A DNA stretch of 64,000 bases, taken from positions 90,519 to 154,518 of the forward strand of contig NZ_LYMK01000012.1 in NCBI RefSeq assembly GCF_002157355.1, in the 5' to 3' direction. Shown one piece after another: positions 25,952 through 34,563 of this stretch; position 1 is the first letter of the stretch; each line of letters begins with the position of its first letter. The notes beneath the pieces are model-generated. The model did no database searches and was not told the DNA's origin. It worked only from the letters and a program-made list of their open reading frames with translations. A program made the position numbers and the translations under genes. Origin of the DNA: Variovorax sp. JS1663. Its GTDB lineage: Bacteria > Pseudomonadota > Gammaproteobacteria > Burkholderiales > Burkholderiaceae_C.

Positions 25952-26803
25952 ATGAGCACTTCTTCCATCGACGCCAGCAGCGCATCCGCCGCCACCCTCG
26001 CCGCGGCCGACACCGAGTACCAGGCCTGGGCCACGGCCCGCCAGCGCCGCATGTGGCGCCGCCGCATCCTGCCCGCCCTCGGCATCACCGGCCTGATCGT
26101 GCTGTGGTGGGCCGTGATCGCGGTCTTCGACGTCAAGCCCTTCATCGCGCCCTCGCCCTGGGCGGTGGTCGAGACCCTCTACGCCAAGCGCGCGGTGCTG
26201 CTGGACAACCTGCTGCCCACCGCGATGGAGGCGGCCGGCGGCTTCCTGCTGGGCAACCTGGCGGCCATCGCGGTGGCCACGGTCTTCGTGCACAACAAGA
26301 CGCTGCAGGACATCTTCTTCCCGGTGGTGCTGATGTTCAATGCCGTGCCGCTGGTCGCGAAGGCCCCGGTGCTGGTGCTGATTATGGGCAACGGCATGGA
26401 GCCCAAGATCACCATCGCCGCGCTGGTGTGCTTCTTCCCCACGCTGGTGAACATGGTGCGCGGCCTGGAGTCGGTGAACCCGCAGGCCATGGAGCTGATG
26501 CGCGTGCTGTCGGCCAGCAAGGCCGAGATCTTCTTCCGGTTGCGGCTGCTCAATGCGCTGCCCTACCTGTTCTCGGCCCTGCGCATCGCGGCTTCCATGT
26601 GCGTGATCGGCGCCGTGATCGGCGAATGGGTCGGTGCGACCGTGGGCATCGGCGCCATGATTTTGCAGGCCACCTTCAACTTCGATTCGCCGCTGCTCTA
26701 CGCAGCGATCGTGATGAGCGCCACCCTCTCGGGCCTCTTCTTCCTCCTGGTGACGTTGGCCGAGCGCTGGGTCATCAGATGGCAGCCAGAGAACGCGCAC
26801 TGA
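25952..26803 (+). CDS. ABC transporter permease, SsuC/TauC family
   Basis: This 283-residue permease has a hydrophilic N-terminus of about 45 residues, then six hydrophobic segments and the EAA-like loop VNPQAMELMRVLSASKAEIFFRLRLLNALPYLFSALRIA. Unlike the importer at 15532-18800, this system has one permease, so it probably works as a homodimer. It follows the ATPase gene by 24 bases. The ATG at 25952 was preferred to an upstream TTG in the same frame. Confidence 0.9.
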   Translation: MSTSSIDASSASAATLAAADTEYQAWATARQRRMWRRRILPALGITGLIVLWWAVIAVFDVKPFIAPSPWAVVETLYAKRAVLLDNLLPTAMEAAGGFLLGNLAAIAVATVFVHNKTLQDIFFPVVLMFNAVPLVAKAPVLVLIMGNGMEPKITIAALVCFFPTLVNMVRGLESVNPQAMELMRVLSASKAEIFFRLRLLNALPYLFSALRIAASMCVIGAVIGEWVGATVGIGAMILQATFNFDSPLLYAAIVMSATLSGLFFLLVTLAERWVIRWQPENAH

Positions 26804-26840
26804 GTCCCCGAACACCCCGACATTTAGACAGGAGATAGTG

Positions 26841-28220
26841 ATGAGCCGTATTGGCGATTGGATGCAGGAGCCTGCCCACGACATTCGTGTGGCGGCCGAA
26901 TCGGACGTGGTGGTGGTCGGCGGCGGCCCCGCCGGACAGGCGGCGGCGCTGGCCGCGGCGCGCAACGGCGCCAGCGTGACGCTGCTGGAGCGCTACAACC
27001 ACCTGGGCGGCCTGGCCTCCGGCGGCATGGTGCTGGTGCTGGACGACATGTGGGACAGCCACCTGCAGGAGATCTCGGTGCGCGGCATCTGCCTGGAGAT
27101 GATCGAGCGCATAGCCGAACGCGGCCTGGCCGAGTACCCGAAGCAGAAGGACTGGGGCGCCCTGCCCGAGTCGGTGCGCCGCTGGAAGCGCTGGGGCACC
27201 TTCGACTTCCACAGCAAGGAAAAGCCGCACCCGATCTGCTTTGCCGCCGCCTTCGACCCGGACGCCTTCAAGCGCGCCTCGCTCGAGATGGTGCAGCAGG
27301 CCGGCATCAACCTGCGCCTGCACTCCTGGTTCTCGCGCACCCTGGTGGAAGGCGGCCAGGTCAAGGGCGTGGTGGTCGAATCCAAGAGCGGACGCGAAGC
27401 GATCCTGGGCAAGGTGGTCATCGACGCCACCGGCGACCTGGACGTGGCAGCCTCGGCCGGCGCGCCGCACATCAGCGGCGCCTACATCGTGACCACGGTG
27501 TTCCGCCTGGGCGGGGTCGACACCGACGAGGCCGAGCGCTTCGAGCACGAGGAGCCCGCCGCCTTCGCGGCGCTCGACCGCGAGGTCAAGCACATCCTGG
27601 GCGGCGCCTGGGATTCGTGGTGGCTCAAGACCCCGCTGCCCGGCGTGGTGTGGTGCAACTGCCCGCACATGGCGGGCCTGGACGGCCTCCAGGTCGCCGA
27701 CCTGACCCGCGCCGAAGTGCAGGGCCGCGCCACCATCCACAAGGTGATCGAGTTCATCCGCGCCAAGCTGCCCGGCTTCGCCAACTGCTACCTGGTCGAC
27801 CTGGCGCCGCAGACCGGCATCCGCCAGACGCGCCTGCTGGAAGGCGAGTACGTCATGAGCAAGGAAGACGTGGCCCAGCGCGTGCGCTTCGAGGACAGCG
27901 TGGCGCGTGGCCGCGACTACTACTACCCCTACCGGACCCTGGTGCCGCGCAGCGTGGAGAACCTGCTGGTGGCCGGCCGCCACTACTCGTCGACCTCGGC
28001 CGCGCAGAAGATCTCGCGCGAGATCCCGCCCTGCATGGCGATGGGCGAGGCTGCCGGCACCGCCGCCGCGCTGTCGCTGAGCGCCGGCGTGGCGGTGCGC
28101 AACGTGGACATCGCCAAGCTGCAGCGCACCCTGCGCGCGCAAGGCGCCGACCCCGGCGACCAGAAGGGCCCGAATGCCGACATCCCGGCCATCGCCCGTT
28201 CCTTCGCGGAGGCCGCGTGA
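26841..28220 (+). CDS. FAD-dependent oxidoreductase
   Basis: This 459-residue flavoprotein has a dinucleotide-binding motif near the start (DVVVVGGGPAGQAAALAAARNGASVTLLE), LGGLASGGM, a second nucleotide-contact string DATGDLDVAASAGAP and a C-terminal FAD contact ENLLVAGRHYSS. It belongs to the FAD_oxidored-type group of succinate dehydrogenase/FixC-like flavoproteins. The adjacent ferredoxin gene suggests electron exchange through iron-sulfur clusters. It may reduce a C=C bond or oxidise a CoA ester or acid in the same pathway as the CoA transferase and hydratase. AGGAG lies six bases before the ATG. Substrate unknown. Confidence 0.8.
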   Translation: MSRIGDWMQEPAHDIRVAAESDVVVVGGGPAGQAAALAAARNGASVTLLERYNHLGGLASGGMVLVLDDMWDSHLQEISVRGICLEMIERIAERGLAEYPKQKDWGALPESVRRWKRWGTFDFHSKEKPHPICFAAAFDPDAFKRASLEMVQQAGINLRLHSWFSRTLVEGGQVKGVVVESKSGREAILGKVVIDATGDLDVAASAGAPHISGAYIVTTVFRLGGVDTDEAERFEHEEPAAFAALDREVKHILGGAWDSWWLKTPLPGVVWCNCPHMAGLDGLQVADLTRAEVQGRATIHKVIEFIRAKLPGFANCYLVDLAPQTGIRQTRLLEGEYVMSKEDVAQRVRFEDSVARGRDYYYPYRTLVPRSVENLLVAGRHYSSTSAAQKISREIPPCMAMGEAAGTAAALSLSAGVAVRNVDIAKLQRTLRAQGADPGDQKGPNADIPAIARSFAEAA

Positions 28221-29395
28221 TGACCACCATGAACACGAATGACAAGCTGCCCCTCTCCGGCATCCGCGTGATCGACTTCACGCAGGTCATGATGGGCCCG
28301 GTCTGCACCCAGATGCTGGCCGACCATGGCGCCGACGTGATCAAGATCGAACGCAAGGGCGCGGGCGACCTCAGCCGCTCCACCTTCGCGCCCGTCGCCG
28401 GCGAGGACAACCCGATCTTCTGCAGCCTCAACCGCAACAAGCGCAGCGTGGAGATCGACCTGCGGGACGCGGCCCAGATGGAACTGGTGAAGGCGCTGAT
28501 CGCCGACGCCGACGTGGTGACCAACAACTTCCGCGCCGGCGTGATGGAGCGGCTGGGCCTGGGCTACGAGGACTGCCGGCGCATCAACCCGCGCATCGTC
28601 TACGCGGTGGGCACGGGCTTCGGTGAATCGGGCCCCTACGCGCACAAGGGCGGGCAGGACGTGCTGGCGCAGGCGCTGACCGGCGTGATGGCGCGCCGCG
28701 CCGATGCGTCGGTGCCGGTGTCCATCTACCCTACGGCGCTGGCCGACTACACCGCCGGCATGCACATGGTGCAGGGCATCCTCTTCGCGCTGCTGCAGCG
28801 GGAGCGCACCGGCGAGGGCCAGAAGATCGCCGTCTCGCTCTACGACTCGATGCTCGCCATGCAGATGCAGGAGGCGGCGATGATCATGATGGAGGACTCG
28901 GAGGTCAACTGGGCCGCGATGCCGCTGTCGGGCGTGTTCCACACGCAGACCGGGCCGCTGGTGCTGGTGGGCGCGTTCAAGGCCAACCCGCTGCGCGACA
29001 TCTGCGCCGCGCTGGAGATCGAGGACCTGTCGCTGGATGCGCGCTTCGCCGACCTCACCGCCCAGTTCGCGCACAAGGCCGAGCTGCACACCATCTTCCG
29101 CGAGCGCTTCGCCGCCAACACGCGCGAGCACTGGCTGGCCCGGCTGGAGGAGCAGGACCTGCTGTCAGCCCCGGTGCGCGACATGCGCGAGGCCCTGGTC
29201 GATCCGCAGACCCTGCACAACCGCATGATCCTGGAGGGCAGCTCGCCCAGCGGGCGTGCACTGAAGTTCATCGCCAGCCCGATCCGCATGTCCGGCGCGC
29301 AGGCTGGCCTGCGCCGCGCGCCGCCGAAGCTGGGCGAGCACACGCAGGAACTGTTCGCCGAGGCACGCGCGCTGATCGAGGAGGCCGACGCATGA
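28220..29395 (+). CDS. CaiB/BaiF family (type III) CoA transferase
   Basis: This 391-residue enzyme has the family III signature: LSGIRVIDFTQVMMGPVCTQMLADHGADVIKIE at the start, then NRNKRSVEIDL and ADYTAGMH, where Asp176 is the expected catalytic aspartate. It moves CoA from a donor such as succinyl-CoA to a carboxylic acid. Its start overlaps the flavoprotein stop (TGATG) and its end overlaps the hydratase gene, so the three are tightly coupled. It probably activates the acid brought in by the upstream importer. Confidence 0.9.
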   Translation: MTTMNTNDKLPLSGIRVIDFTQVMMGPVCTQMLADHGADVIKIERKGAGDLSRSTFAPVAGEDNPIFCSLNRNKRSVEIDLRDAAQMELVKALIADADVVTNNFRAGVMERLGLGYEDCRRINPRIVYAVGTGFGESGPYAHKGGQDVLAQALTGVMARRADASVPVSIYPTALADYTAGMHMVQGILFALLQRERTGEGQKIAVSLYDSMLAMQMQEAAMIMMEDSEVNWAAMPLSGVFHTQTGPLVLVGAFKANPLRDICAALEIEDLSLDARFADLTAQFAHKAELHTIFRERFAANTREHWLARLEEQDLLSAPVRDMREALVDPQTLHNRMILEGSSPSGRALKFIASPIRMSGAQAGLRRAPPKLGEHTQELFAEARALIEEADA

Positions 29396-30168
29396 GCGTG
29401 CTTTACAACGTCGACGACCACGTCGCGACCGTCATCATCGACCGGCCCGAAGTCCTCAACGCGGTCGACATGCCGACCGAGTCCGAGCTGCTGCGCATCT
29501 GGGCCGACATCGAGCAGCGCGACGACGTGCGCGTCGTGGTGCTGGGCGCCACCGGCGAGCGCGCCTTCTGCGCCGGCGCGGACCTGAAGAACACCTCCAA
29601 CCTCAAGGGCGTGGAGTACTGGGGCGCCTCGCGTCCCGGCGGCTTCGGCGGCATCGCGCTGCGCGAGACGCTGGACGTGCCGGTGATCGCCCGCGTCAAC
29701 GGCCTGGCGCTCGGCGGCGGGCTGGAGATGGTGCTGGGCTGCGACATCGCGGTGGCCTGCGAGGAAGCCAGCTTTGGCCTGCCCGAGCCGCTGGTGGGCC
29801 GGCTGCCGCTGGACGGCGGCATGGTGCTGCTGCAGCGCCAGATTGGCTTCCGCCACGCGATGGGGATGATGCTCACCGGCCAGCGCGTCGGCGCCGCACG
29901 CGCCGCCGAGATCGGCCTGATCAACGAGGTGGTGCCGCGCGCCGAGCTCGACAACGCGGTCAACCGCTGGGTCCAGCAGATGCTCGCCTGCGCCCCGCTG
30001 TCGCTCAAGGCGATCAAGCAGGTGGTGCGGCGCACCGGCACCCTCACGCCGCTGCAGGCCCACGGCCAGCGCCTGCCCGCGCTGATGGCCGCGCTGCGCT
30101 CGGAAGATGCCGACGAGGGCGTGCGCGCCTTCCAGCAGAAGCGCAAGCCCCAGTGGCAGGGGCGCTGA
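29392..30168 (+). CDS. Enoyl-CoA hydratase/isomerase family protein
   Basis: This 258-residue crotonase-fold enzyme has the oxyanion segment CAGADLK (60-66) and both hydratase glutamates: Glu112 in GGGLEMVLGCD and Glu132 in GLPEPLVG. This supports true hydration of an enoyl-CoA rather than another crotonase reaction. It overlaps the CoA transferase by four bases and precedes the ferredoxin. The unusual FGGIALRETLDVPVIARVNG stretch is normal for the family. Confidence 0.9.
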   Translation: MSVLYNVDDHVATVIIDRPEVLNAVDMPTESELLRIWADIEQRDDVRVVVLGATGERAFCAGADLKNTSNLKGVEYWGASRPGGFGGIALRETLDVPVIARVNGLALGGGLEMVLGCDIAVACEEASFGLPEPLVGRLPLDGGMVLLQRQIGFRHAMGMMLTGQRVGAARAAEIGLINEVVPRAELDNAVNRWVQQMLACAPLSLKAIKQVVRRTGTLTPLQAHGQRLPALMAALRSEDADEGVRAFQQKRKPQWQGR

Positions 30169-30178
30169 GGAGGCAGCC

Positions 30179-30514
30179 ATGGCCCACGTCATCACCGGCG
30201 CCTGCGTCGACATCAAGGACGGCGCCTGCGTGAAGTGCTGCCCGGTCGACTGCATCTACGAGGGCGGCCGCACTCTGTACATTCACCCGGATGAATGCAT
30301 CGACTGCGGCATCTGCGTCTCAGCCTGCCCGACCCAGGCCATCTACGAGGAATTCCGGCTGCCGCCGGAGATGGGCCACTGGATCGCGATCAACCGCGAG
30401 TTCTTCGCGCCCGAGGTCAGCGGCCTGGGCTCGCCCGGCGGCGCCGAGGGCCGGCGCATCGCCTGCGACCATCCGGCCGTCGTCGCCATGGAGGCAGCGG
30501 CAGCGGCCGGCTGA
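30179..30514 (+). CDS. Seven-iron ferredoxin (3Fe-4S and 4Fe-4S)
   Basis: This 111-residue ferredoxin has C9-x7-C17-x3-C21-P-V-D-C25 and then CIDCGICVSACP, the cysteine spacing of FdxA/Azotobacter ferredoxin I type proteins with one 3Fe-4S and one 4Fe-4S cluster. It ends in an extra helix-like tail of about 40 residues. Eleven bases after the hydratase gene, with AGGAGG before its ATG, it is well placed to carry electrons for the flavoprotein at 26841. Confidence 0.88.
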   Translation: MAHVITGACVDIKDGACVKCCPVDCIYEGGRTLYIHPDECIDCGICVSACPTQAIYEEFRLPPEMGHWIAINREFFAPEVSGLGSPGGAEGRRIACDHPAVVAMEAAAAAG

Positions 30515-30550
30515 TGCAGACTCAGAAGGTGTGAATGAGTCCGCCGTGCC

Positions 30551-31465
30551 ATGCATGCCAGCATCCTGAAGTACTTCATCGAGGTCGCCAGCTGCGGCTC
30601 GGTGCGCAAGGCCTCCGAGCGCCTCTTCGTCGCGGCCAGCGCGATCAACCGGCAGATCCACAAGCTGGAAGACGAGCTCGGCGTCGAGCTCTTCGACCGC
30701 CTGCCCAACGGCCTGCGGCTGAACCCGGCCGGCGAGCGCCTGCTCAAGCACGCGCAGGAAACGCTGCACCAGTTCCAGGTGATGCGCACCGAGCTCGACG
30801 CGCTGCGCGGCGAGCGAACCGGCCACGTGAAGGTGGCGGCGATGGACTCCTTCTTCGAGGAACTGCTGCCCTCCGCGGTCGAGGAGTTCCTGCAGATCTT
30901 CCCCGCCGTCACCTACACCATCACCTCGACGCAGCCGATGGAGGTGCCGCAGCTGGTGATGTCCGGCCAGGCCGACGTGGGCCTGAGCTTCGTCAGCCGC
31001 CTGCCGGGCGGGGTGAAGGCGGTGAGCCTGGCGGACCTGCCGATCGGCATCGTCATGCCGCCCGGCCATCCGCTGGCCAAGCATGACCGCGTGGCGCTGA
31101 AGGACTGCGCGCCCTACCCCTTCCTGCGCTCCAGCTCGCACCCGGTGATCAGCGCCGCGCTGTCGGCCGAATTCGCCGCCTTCTGGGACGACATGGAGCC
31201 GGCCGCGACCTGCAATTCCACGCCGCTGCTCAAGCGGCTGATCATGGGCGGCAAGGGCATCTCCTGCTTCTCCAAGATCGCCTTCATCGAGGAGCTGCGG
31301 CGCGGCGAGCTGCTGTGGCGGCCCTTCGCGCTGCCGGCGCTGGACCATCTGCAGGTGGGCATCGTGGTGCCGACACAGCGGGCGCTGCCGCACGTGACGC
31401 AGAACTTCGTCGGGCGCATGGCGCGGCGGCTGACACAGCTGGAGATGGCCGCGGCTGCGCTTTGA
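30551..31465 (+). CDS. LysR-type transcriptional regulator
   Basis: This 304-residue regulator has an N-terminal winged HTH (FIEVASCGSVRKASERLFVAASAINRQIHKLEDELGVELFDR) and a two-lobe effector domain. It lies at the end of the importer/CoA operon in the same direction, 36 bases after the ferredoxin. This is unusual, as LysR genes are mostly divergent from their targets. It may regulate the operon from the region before 23952. The effector is unknown. Confidence 0.88.
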   Translation: MHASILKYFIEVASCGSVRKASERLFVAASAINRQIHKLEDELGVELFDRLPNGLRLNPAGERLLKHAQETLHQFQVMRTELDALRGERTGHVKVAAMDSFFEELLPSAVEEFLQIFPAVTYTITSTQPMEVPQLVMSGQADVGLSFVSRLPGGVKAVSLADLPIGIVMPPGHPLAKHDRVALKDCAPYPFLRSSSHPVISAALSAEFAAFWDDMEPAATCNSTPLLKRLIMGGKGISCFSKIAFIEELRRGELLWRPFALPALDHLQVGIVVPTQRALPHVTQNFVGRMARRLTQLEMAAAAL

Positions 31466-31643
31466 GGACCTTGCGGCCTGTTCCTTCAGGAGAGGGACTG
31501 AGCGCGCATCGAAAGCCTCCAATCCCCGGGCCGTTGCGCTAGATTAGGAGGCCATGCTGGCAAGCGTGCTTCCGTGTCGAAGGCGAAGCGATGCGGGGAA
31601 ATCGATCTCCACTCGCCCCCTTCACCCTTGAGGAGGACCACCG

Positions 31644-33041
31644 ATGAATGCTGACCCCACCGCCAGTCGCCTGCTCGTCCTGAGCGATCTCCACCTCGCC
31701 CCACCCGGCGAGCAATGCGTCTTCGCGGCACACGAGCCGTTGGTGGCGCTGATCGATCACCTCGCCGCCGCGCCGGCGACCGATCCACCGCAGCGGCTGG
31801 TATTGAACGGCGACGTGTTCGACTTCCTGCAGATCCCCGGCTACGACGCGCTCACGCTGCCACTGGCGCCGCAGCGCATGGAGACCATCCTCGACGCGCT
31901 GGATGCCGAGCCCGCCCACCGCAACGTGGTGCAGGCATTGCGCCGCTTCACCGCCGCGGGACATGCGCTGAGCTGCCTGCCCGGCAACCACGACCCCGAG
32001 CTGAACCTGGCCACCGTGCAGCAGGTGCTGGCGAAGCGCCTGGGCAGCGACACGACGCTTCCGCCTTGGGACGGCCAGTGGCGCCTCCACGTGGCGGGCC
32101 ACACCGTGATGGGCGTGCATGGGCATCACGAAGACCCCTTCAACGCCATCAGCAGCACGCAGATGCGCCAGGCACAGGGCGACGGTGACGAGACGGTGCC
32201 CCTGCCGCCCGGTTCTCGCCTGGTATGCCAGGTGATCAACCCGTTTCGCCGTGCCAAGACGCCCGCCGGTACGCAGCGCTTCCCCTTCATCGACCGCCTG
32301 CCTTCAGACCAGGCCGTCGTGCTGGCGATCATGCTGCTCGACCCGCGCCTGGCGGGCAAGCGCCTGAAGGATGCGCTGGGCATCGGTGCCGCCGCGATGG
32401 TGCGCAAGGCGCTGATGGCCAGCGGCCTGGGCGGGCCGATGCTGCTGGATGGCACCGCCGAGGCGCAGGCCGGCACGGGCGACCCGGACTGGGTCGATGA
32501 GCTGACGGCGAACATCGCCTGGAATGCGAGCGATGCCGCAGCCGAGACCGGCGTGGAGCCCCTGCACATCGAACACGAACTGGACGCCTACTTTGCCGGA
32601 CAGGCCGAGGCCGAACCCGGCCTGCTCGGGAACGAGATGCTCTCCGGCGGCGAGGGGGCGGTGCGCGCCTTGCTGTGGCGGGCCTTGGGGAAAACACTGG
32701 CGGCGACGCGGGAGGGGTTTCGGGCCGCGAAACCGGATCGCTTGTCTCGACAGGTGACCGATCGCTGGAGCCACGACGTCGTCGCCATCACCGGACACAC
32801 CCATGCGGCGAAGTCGCTGGTCACGGCCGAAGGCGGCGTCTACCTCAACACCGGCACGTGGCTGCACCAGGTGATGCCCCCGGACGACGGTGTCGACTTG
32901 CCCGAATGGCTGGCCCAGCTGCAGCAGGACAAGTTGCCCTGCTGGAACGGGCAGCCCGTTGCACTGGTCGATGCCGGCGGTGCGCGGCTGATGCGGTGGA
33001 GCGGTGCGGCGCTCGAACCCTGGCAAGACGCTTTGGCCTGA
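31644..33041 (+). CDS. Calcineurin-like metallophosphoesterase
   Basis: This 465-residue protein has the metallophosphoesterase motifs in order: LSDLHLAPP near the start, LNGDVFDFL, LPGNHDPEL and the late TGHTHAAK. Together they build a two-metal site. It has no signal peptide, so it acts in the cytoplasm. The central part (about 170-330) is longer than in minimal family members. AGGAGGA precedes the start. Substrate not evident; neighbours are unrelated. Confidence 0.85.
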   Translation: MNADPTASRLLVLSDLHLAPPGEQCVFAAHEPLVALIDHLAAAPATDPPQRLVLNGDVFDFLQIPGYDALTLPLAPQRMETILDALDAEPAHRNVVQALRRFTAAGHALSCLPGNHDPELNLATVQQVLAKRLGSDTTLPPWDGQWRLHVAGHTVMGVHGHHEDPFNAISSTQMRQAQGDGDETVPLPPGSRLVCQVINPFRRAKTPAGTQRFPFIDRLPSDQAVVLAIMLLDPRLAGKRLKDALGIGAAAMVRKALMASGLGGPMLLDGTAEAQAGTGDPDWVDELTANIAWNASDAAAETGVEPLHIEHELDAYFAGQAEAEPGLLGNEMLSGGEGAVRALLWRALGKTLAATREGFRAAKPDRLSRQVTDRWSHDVVAITGHTHAAKSLVTAEGGVYLNTGTWLHQVMPPDDGVDLPEWLAQLQQDKLPCWNGQPVALVDAGGARLMRWSGAALEPWQDALA

Positions 33042-33133
33042 GCGGAAAACAGCGCCATCGGCTGACAGCCGCGGCATGCGCGCCGGCACCAGAATGGGCC
33101 ATCGAGCCCACGGCCCTCACGAAGGAGACGCGC

Positions 33134-33268
33134 ATGAAGCTACGAATTCTCTGCATCGCGCTGGCATCCCTCGCCCTCGCAGCGCTCACCGGCTGCGACC
33201 CCAAGCCGCAGCCGCCCAAGGCACAGCTGAATTCAGCAGCCCAGGTGGTCGCGCACGTCCTGCACTGA
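33134..33268 (+). CDS. Small lipoprotein
   Basis: This 44-residue peptide has a basic start, a hydrophobic core and a lipobox (LAALTGC, Cys21), followed by a short Pro/Gln/Lys-rich tail. GAAGGAGA lies five bases before the ATG. After lipid attachment only about 24 residues would remain. Its last 36 bases overlap, on the opposite strand, the 3' end of the DUF3606 gene, so either the true protein was longer and has been cut short, or the overlap is natural. Function unknown. Confidence 0.55.
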   Translation: MKLRILCIALASLALAALTGCDPKPQPPKAQLNSAAQVVAHVLH

Positions 33269-33436
33269 GCTGCCGACCGCGGCCACGGCCAGCCGCAGTT
33301 CGGTCTCGGTCACGCCCAGCGCCTCGGTCCAGTAGTCGATGTCGCGCGGATCGGTGACGTCGATGCTGCGCTCTGTCGCCGAGTCGGCGATCGGGGGAAT
33401 GAACAGGCGGGCGGGTGAGGTAGCGGGTGTGGTCAT
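33233..33436 (-). CDS. DUF3606 domain protein
   Basis: This 67-residue protein matches the DUF3606 pattern: a DVTDPRDIDYWTEALGVTE segment, then ELRLAVAAVGSSVQDVRDHLG. Members are small soluble proteins of unknown role, frequent in Burkholderiales and often near stress genes. The start at 33436 has AGGA four bases upstream. It overlaps the end of the small lipoprotein gene on the other strand. Confidence 0.7.
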   Translation of the reverse strand: MTTPATSPARLFIPPIADSATERSIDVTDPRDIDYWTEALGVTETELRLAVAAVGSSVQDVRDHLGC

Positions 33437-33561
33437 GACGTCCTGCGCGGGCAAAGTGGAAGTGGTCGGTTTCGGGGCATAGCCTGCCCGCGTCCCAGGG
33501 TCCGCCGCGTAGGAAAAGCCTGCATCGTCCTACCCGTCGCAGGCGGACGCGGCCGACGGGC

Positions 33562-34437
33562 TCAGGCCCAGGCTTCCATCACCGCCGTGCGCACTGCATC
33601 CACCGCCGCCGCGCGCCGGCCCTCCGCCTCCACCCAGCACAGCCAGGTGTGGGCGCGCCAGCCGGGCCAGATCCTGAGCTCCCCATTGCGTTCCGCCTGC
33701 AGCGCCTGGTCGTGGCGCATCACGCCGGGCCCGAGCCCGCTGGCCACCATGCTGCGGATCGTGCCCTCGCTGTCGGCGGTGCGGCCCGGCCGGTATTCGC
33801 GGCCGGCGCTGGCGAACAGGCCGTCCAGGTGCTTGCGCATCACGCAGGAATTGGGCGTGCCCACCCAGCTGAGACCGGTGAGCTCGTCCAGCGTCAGCGC
33901 CGGATGCGCCTCGGCCAGCGGCACCGGCAAAGCCACCACCAGGTCCACGACGCCCAGGCGGTGCACCGCCAGGCCCTCGATCGCCTCCGCGTCGCCCAGC
34001 GCATAGGCGCAGTCCAGCTCGCCGCGCTGCACCGCCGCCAGGGTCTGGTGCGACAGGCCCTGCTGCAGCTGCAGCGACACCTGCGGATGCCGCTCGGCCA
34101 GCTTCACCAGCACCTCGCCCAGCCGCAAGGCGACCGGGTCCACCACCGTGCCGAAGCGCACCACGCCCTGCGCCTGGCCGCGGATCTGCTCGGCCGCCGA
34201 GCGCATGCGCGTGGCCGAGGCCAGGGTGCGCTCGGCCTCCTCCAGCAGGGTCAGGCCGGCCTCGGTCGGCGTCATGCCGCGCGGCGTGCGATCGAAGAGC
34301 CTCACGCCCAGTTCGTCCTCCAGCGCCTTGAGCTGCGCGCTGACTGCCGGGGCGCTGGTGAAAACACGCTCGGCGGCCCGGGTCAGGCTGCCCTCGCGGG
34401 CGATGGCGACGAAGGTCTTGAGTTGGTACAGCTCCAT
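33562..34437 (-). CDS. LysR-type transcriptional regulator
   Basis: This 291-residue LysR protein starts MELYQLKTFVAIAREGSLTRAAERVFTSAPAVSAQLKALEDELG, the HTH, and has a normal effector domain. It is divergent from the EamA exporter gene at 34564 and probably controls it, as is common for LysR/EamA pairs. An inverted repeat, CCATTCG at 34471-34477 with CGAATGG at 34506-34512, lies in the shared promoter region. The start at 34437 places the HTH at the usual distance from the N-terminus. Confidence 0.88.
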   Translation of the reverse strand: MELYQLKTFVAIAREGSLTRAAERVFTSAPAVSAQLKALEDELGVRLFDRTPRGMTPTEAGLTLLEEAERTLASATRMRSAAEQIRGQAQGVVRFGTVVDPVALRLGEVLVKLAERHPQVSLQLQQGLSHQTLAAVQRGELDCAYALGDAEAIEGLAVHRLGVVDLVVALPVPLAEAHPALTLDELTGLSWVGTPNSCVMRKHLDGLFASAGREYRPGRTADSEGTIRSMVASGLGPGVMRHDQALQAERNGELRIWPGWRAHTWLCWVEAEGRRAAAVDAVRTAVMEAWA

Positions 34438-34470
34438 GGCCCGGATTGTGGGCGCGCGCCCGGGCACACG

Positions 34471-34512
34471 CCATTCGCAAATCCGGAGACCCCCGTCCAA
34501 AGAAACGAATGG
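34471..34512. promoter_or_regulatory. Inverted repeat in LysR/EamA promoter region
   Basis: CCATTCG and CGAATGG form a perfect 7-base inverted repeat separated by 28 bases, placed between the divergent LysR gene (start 34437) and the exporter gene (start 34564). Widely spaced half-sites of this sort suit a LysR tetramer, but a chance occurrence is possible. Confidence 0.4.
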
Positions 34513-34563
34513 TCATCGGGGCGGCCCGCACCCATTCTTCGGGCATCGATTTCACGTCTCCGG

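Noticed and set aside
24995..26965. 656-codon open frame on the minus strand
   Set aside because: It covers the ATPase and permease genes on the other strand and reads as His/Arg/Gly-rich filler; it is a stop-poor antisense frame.
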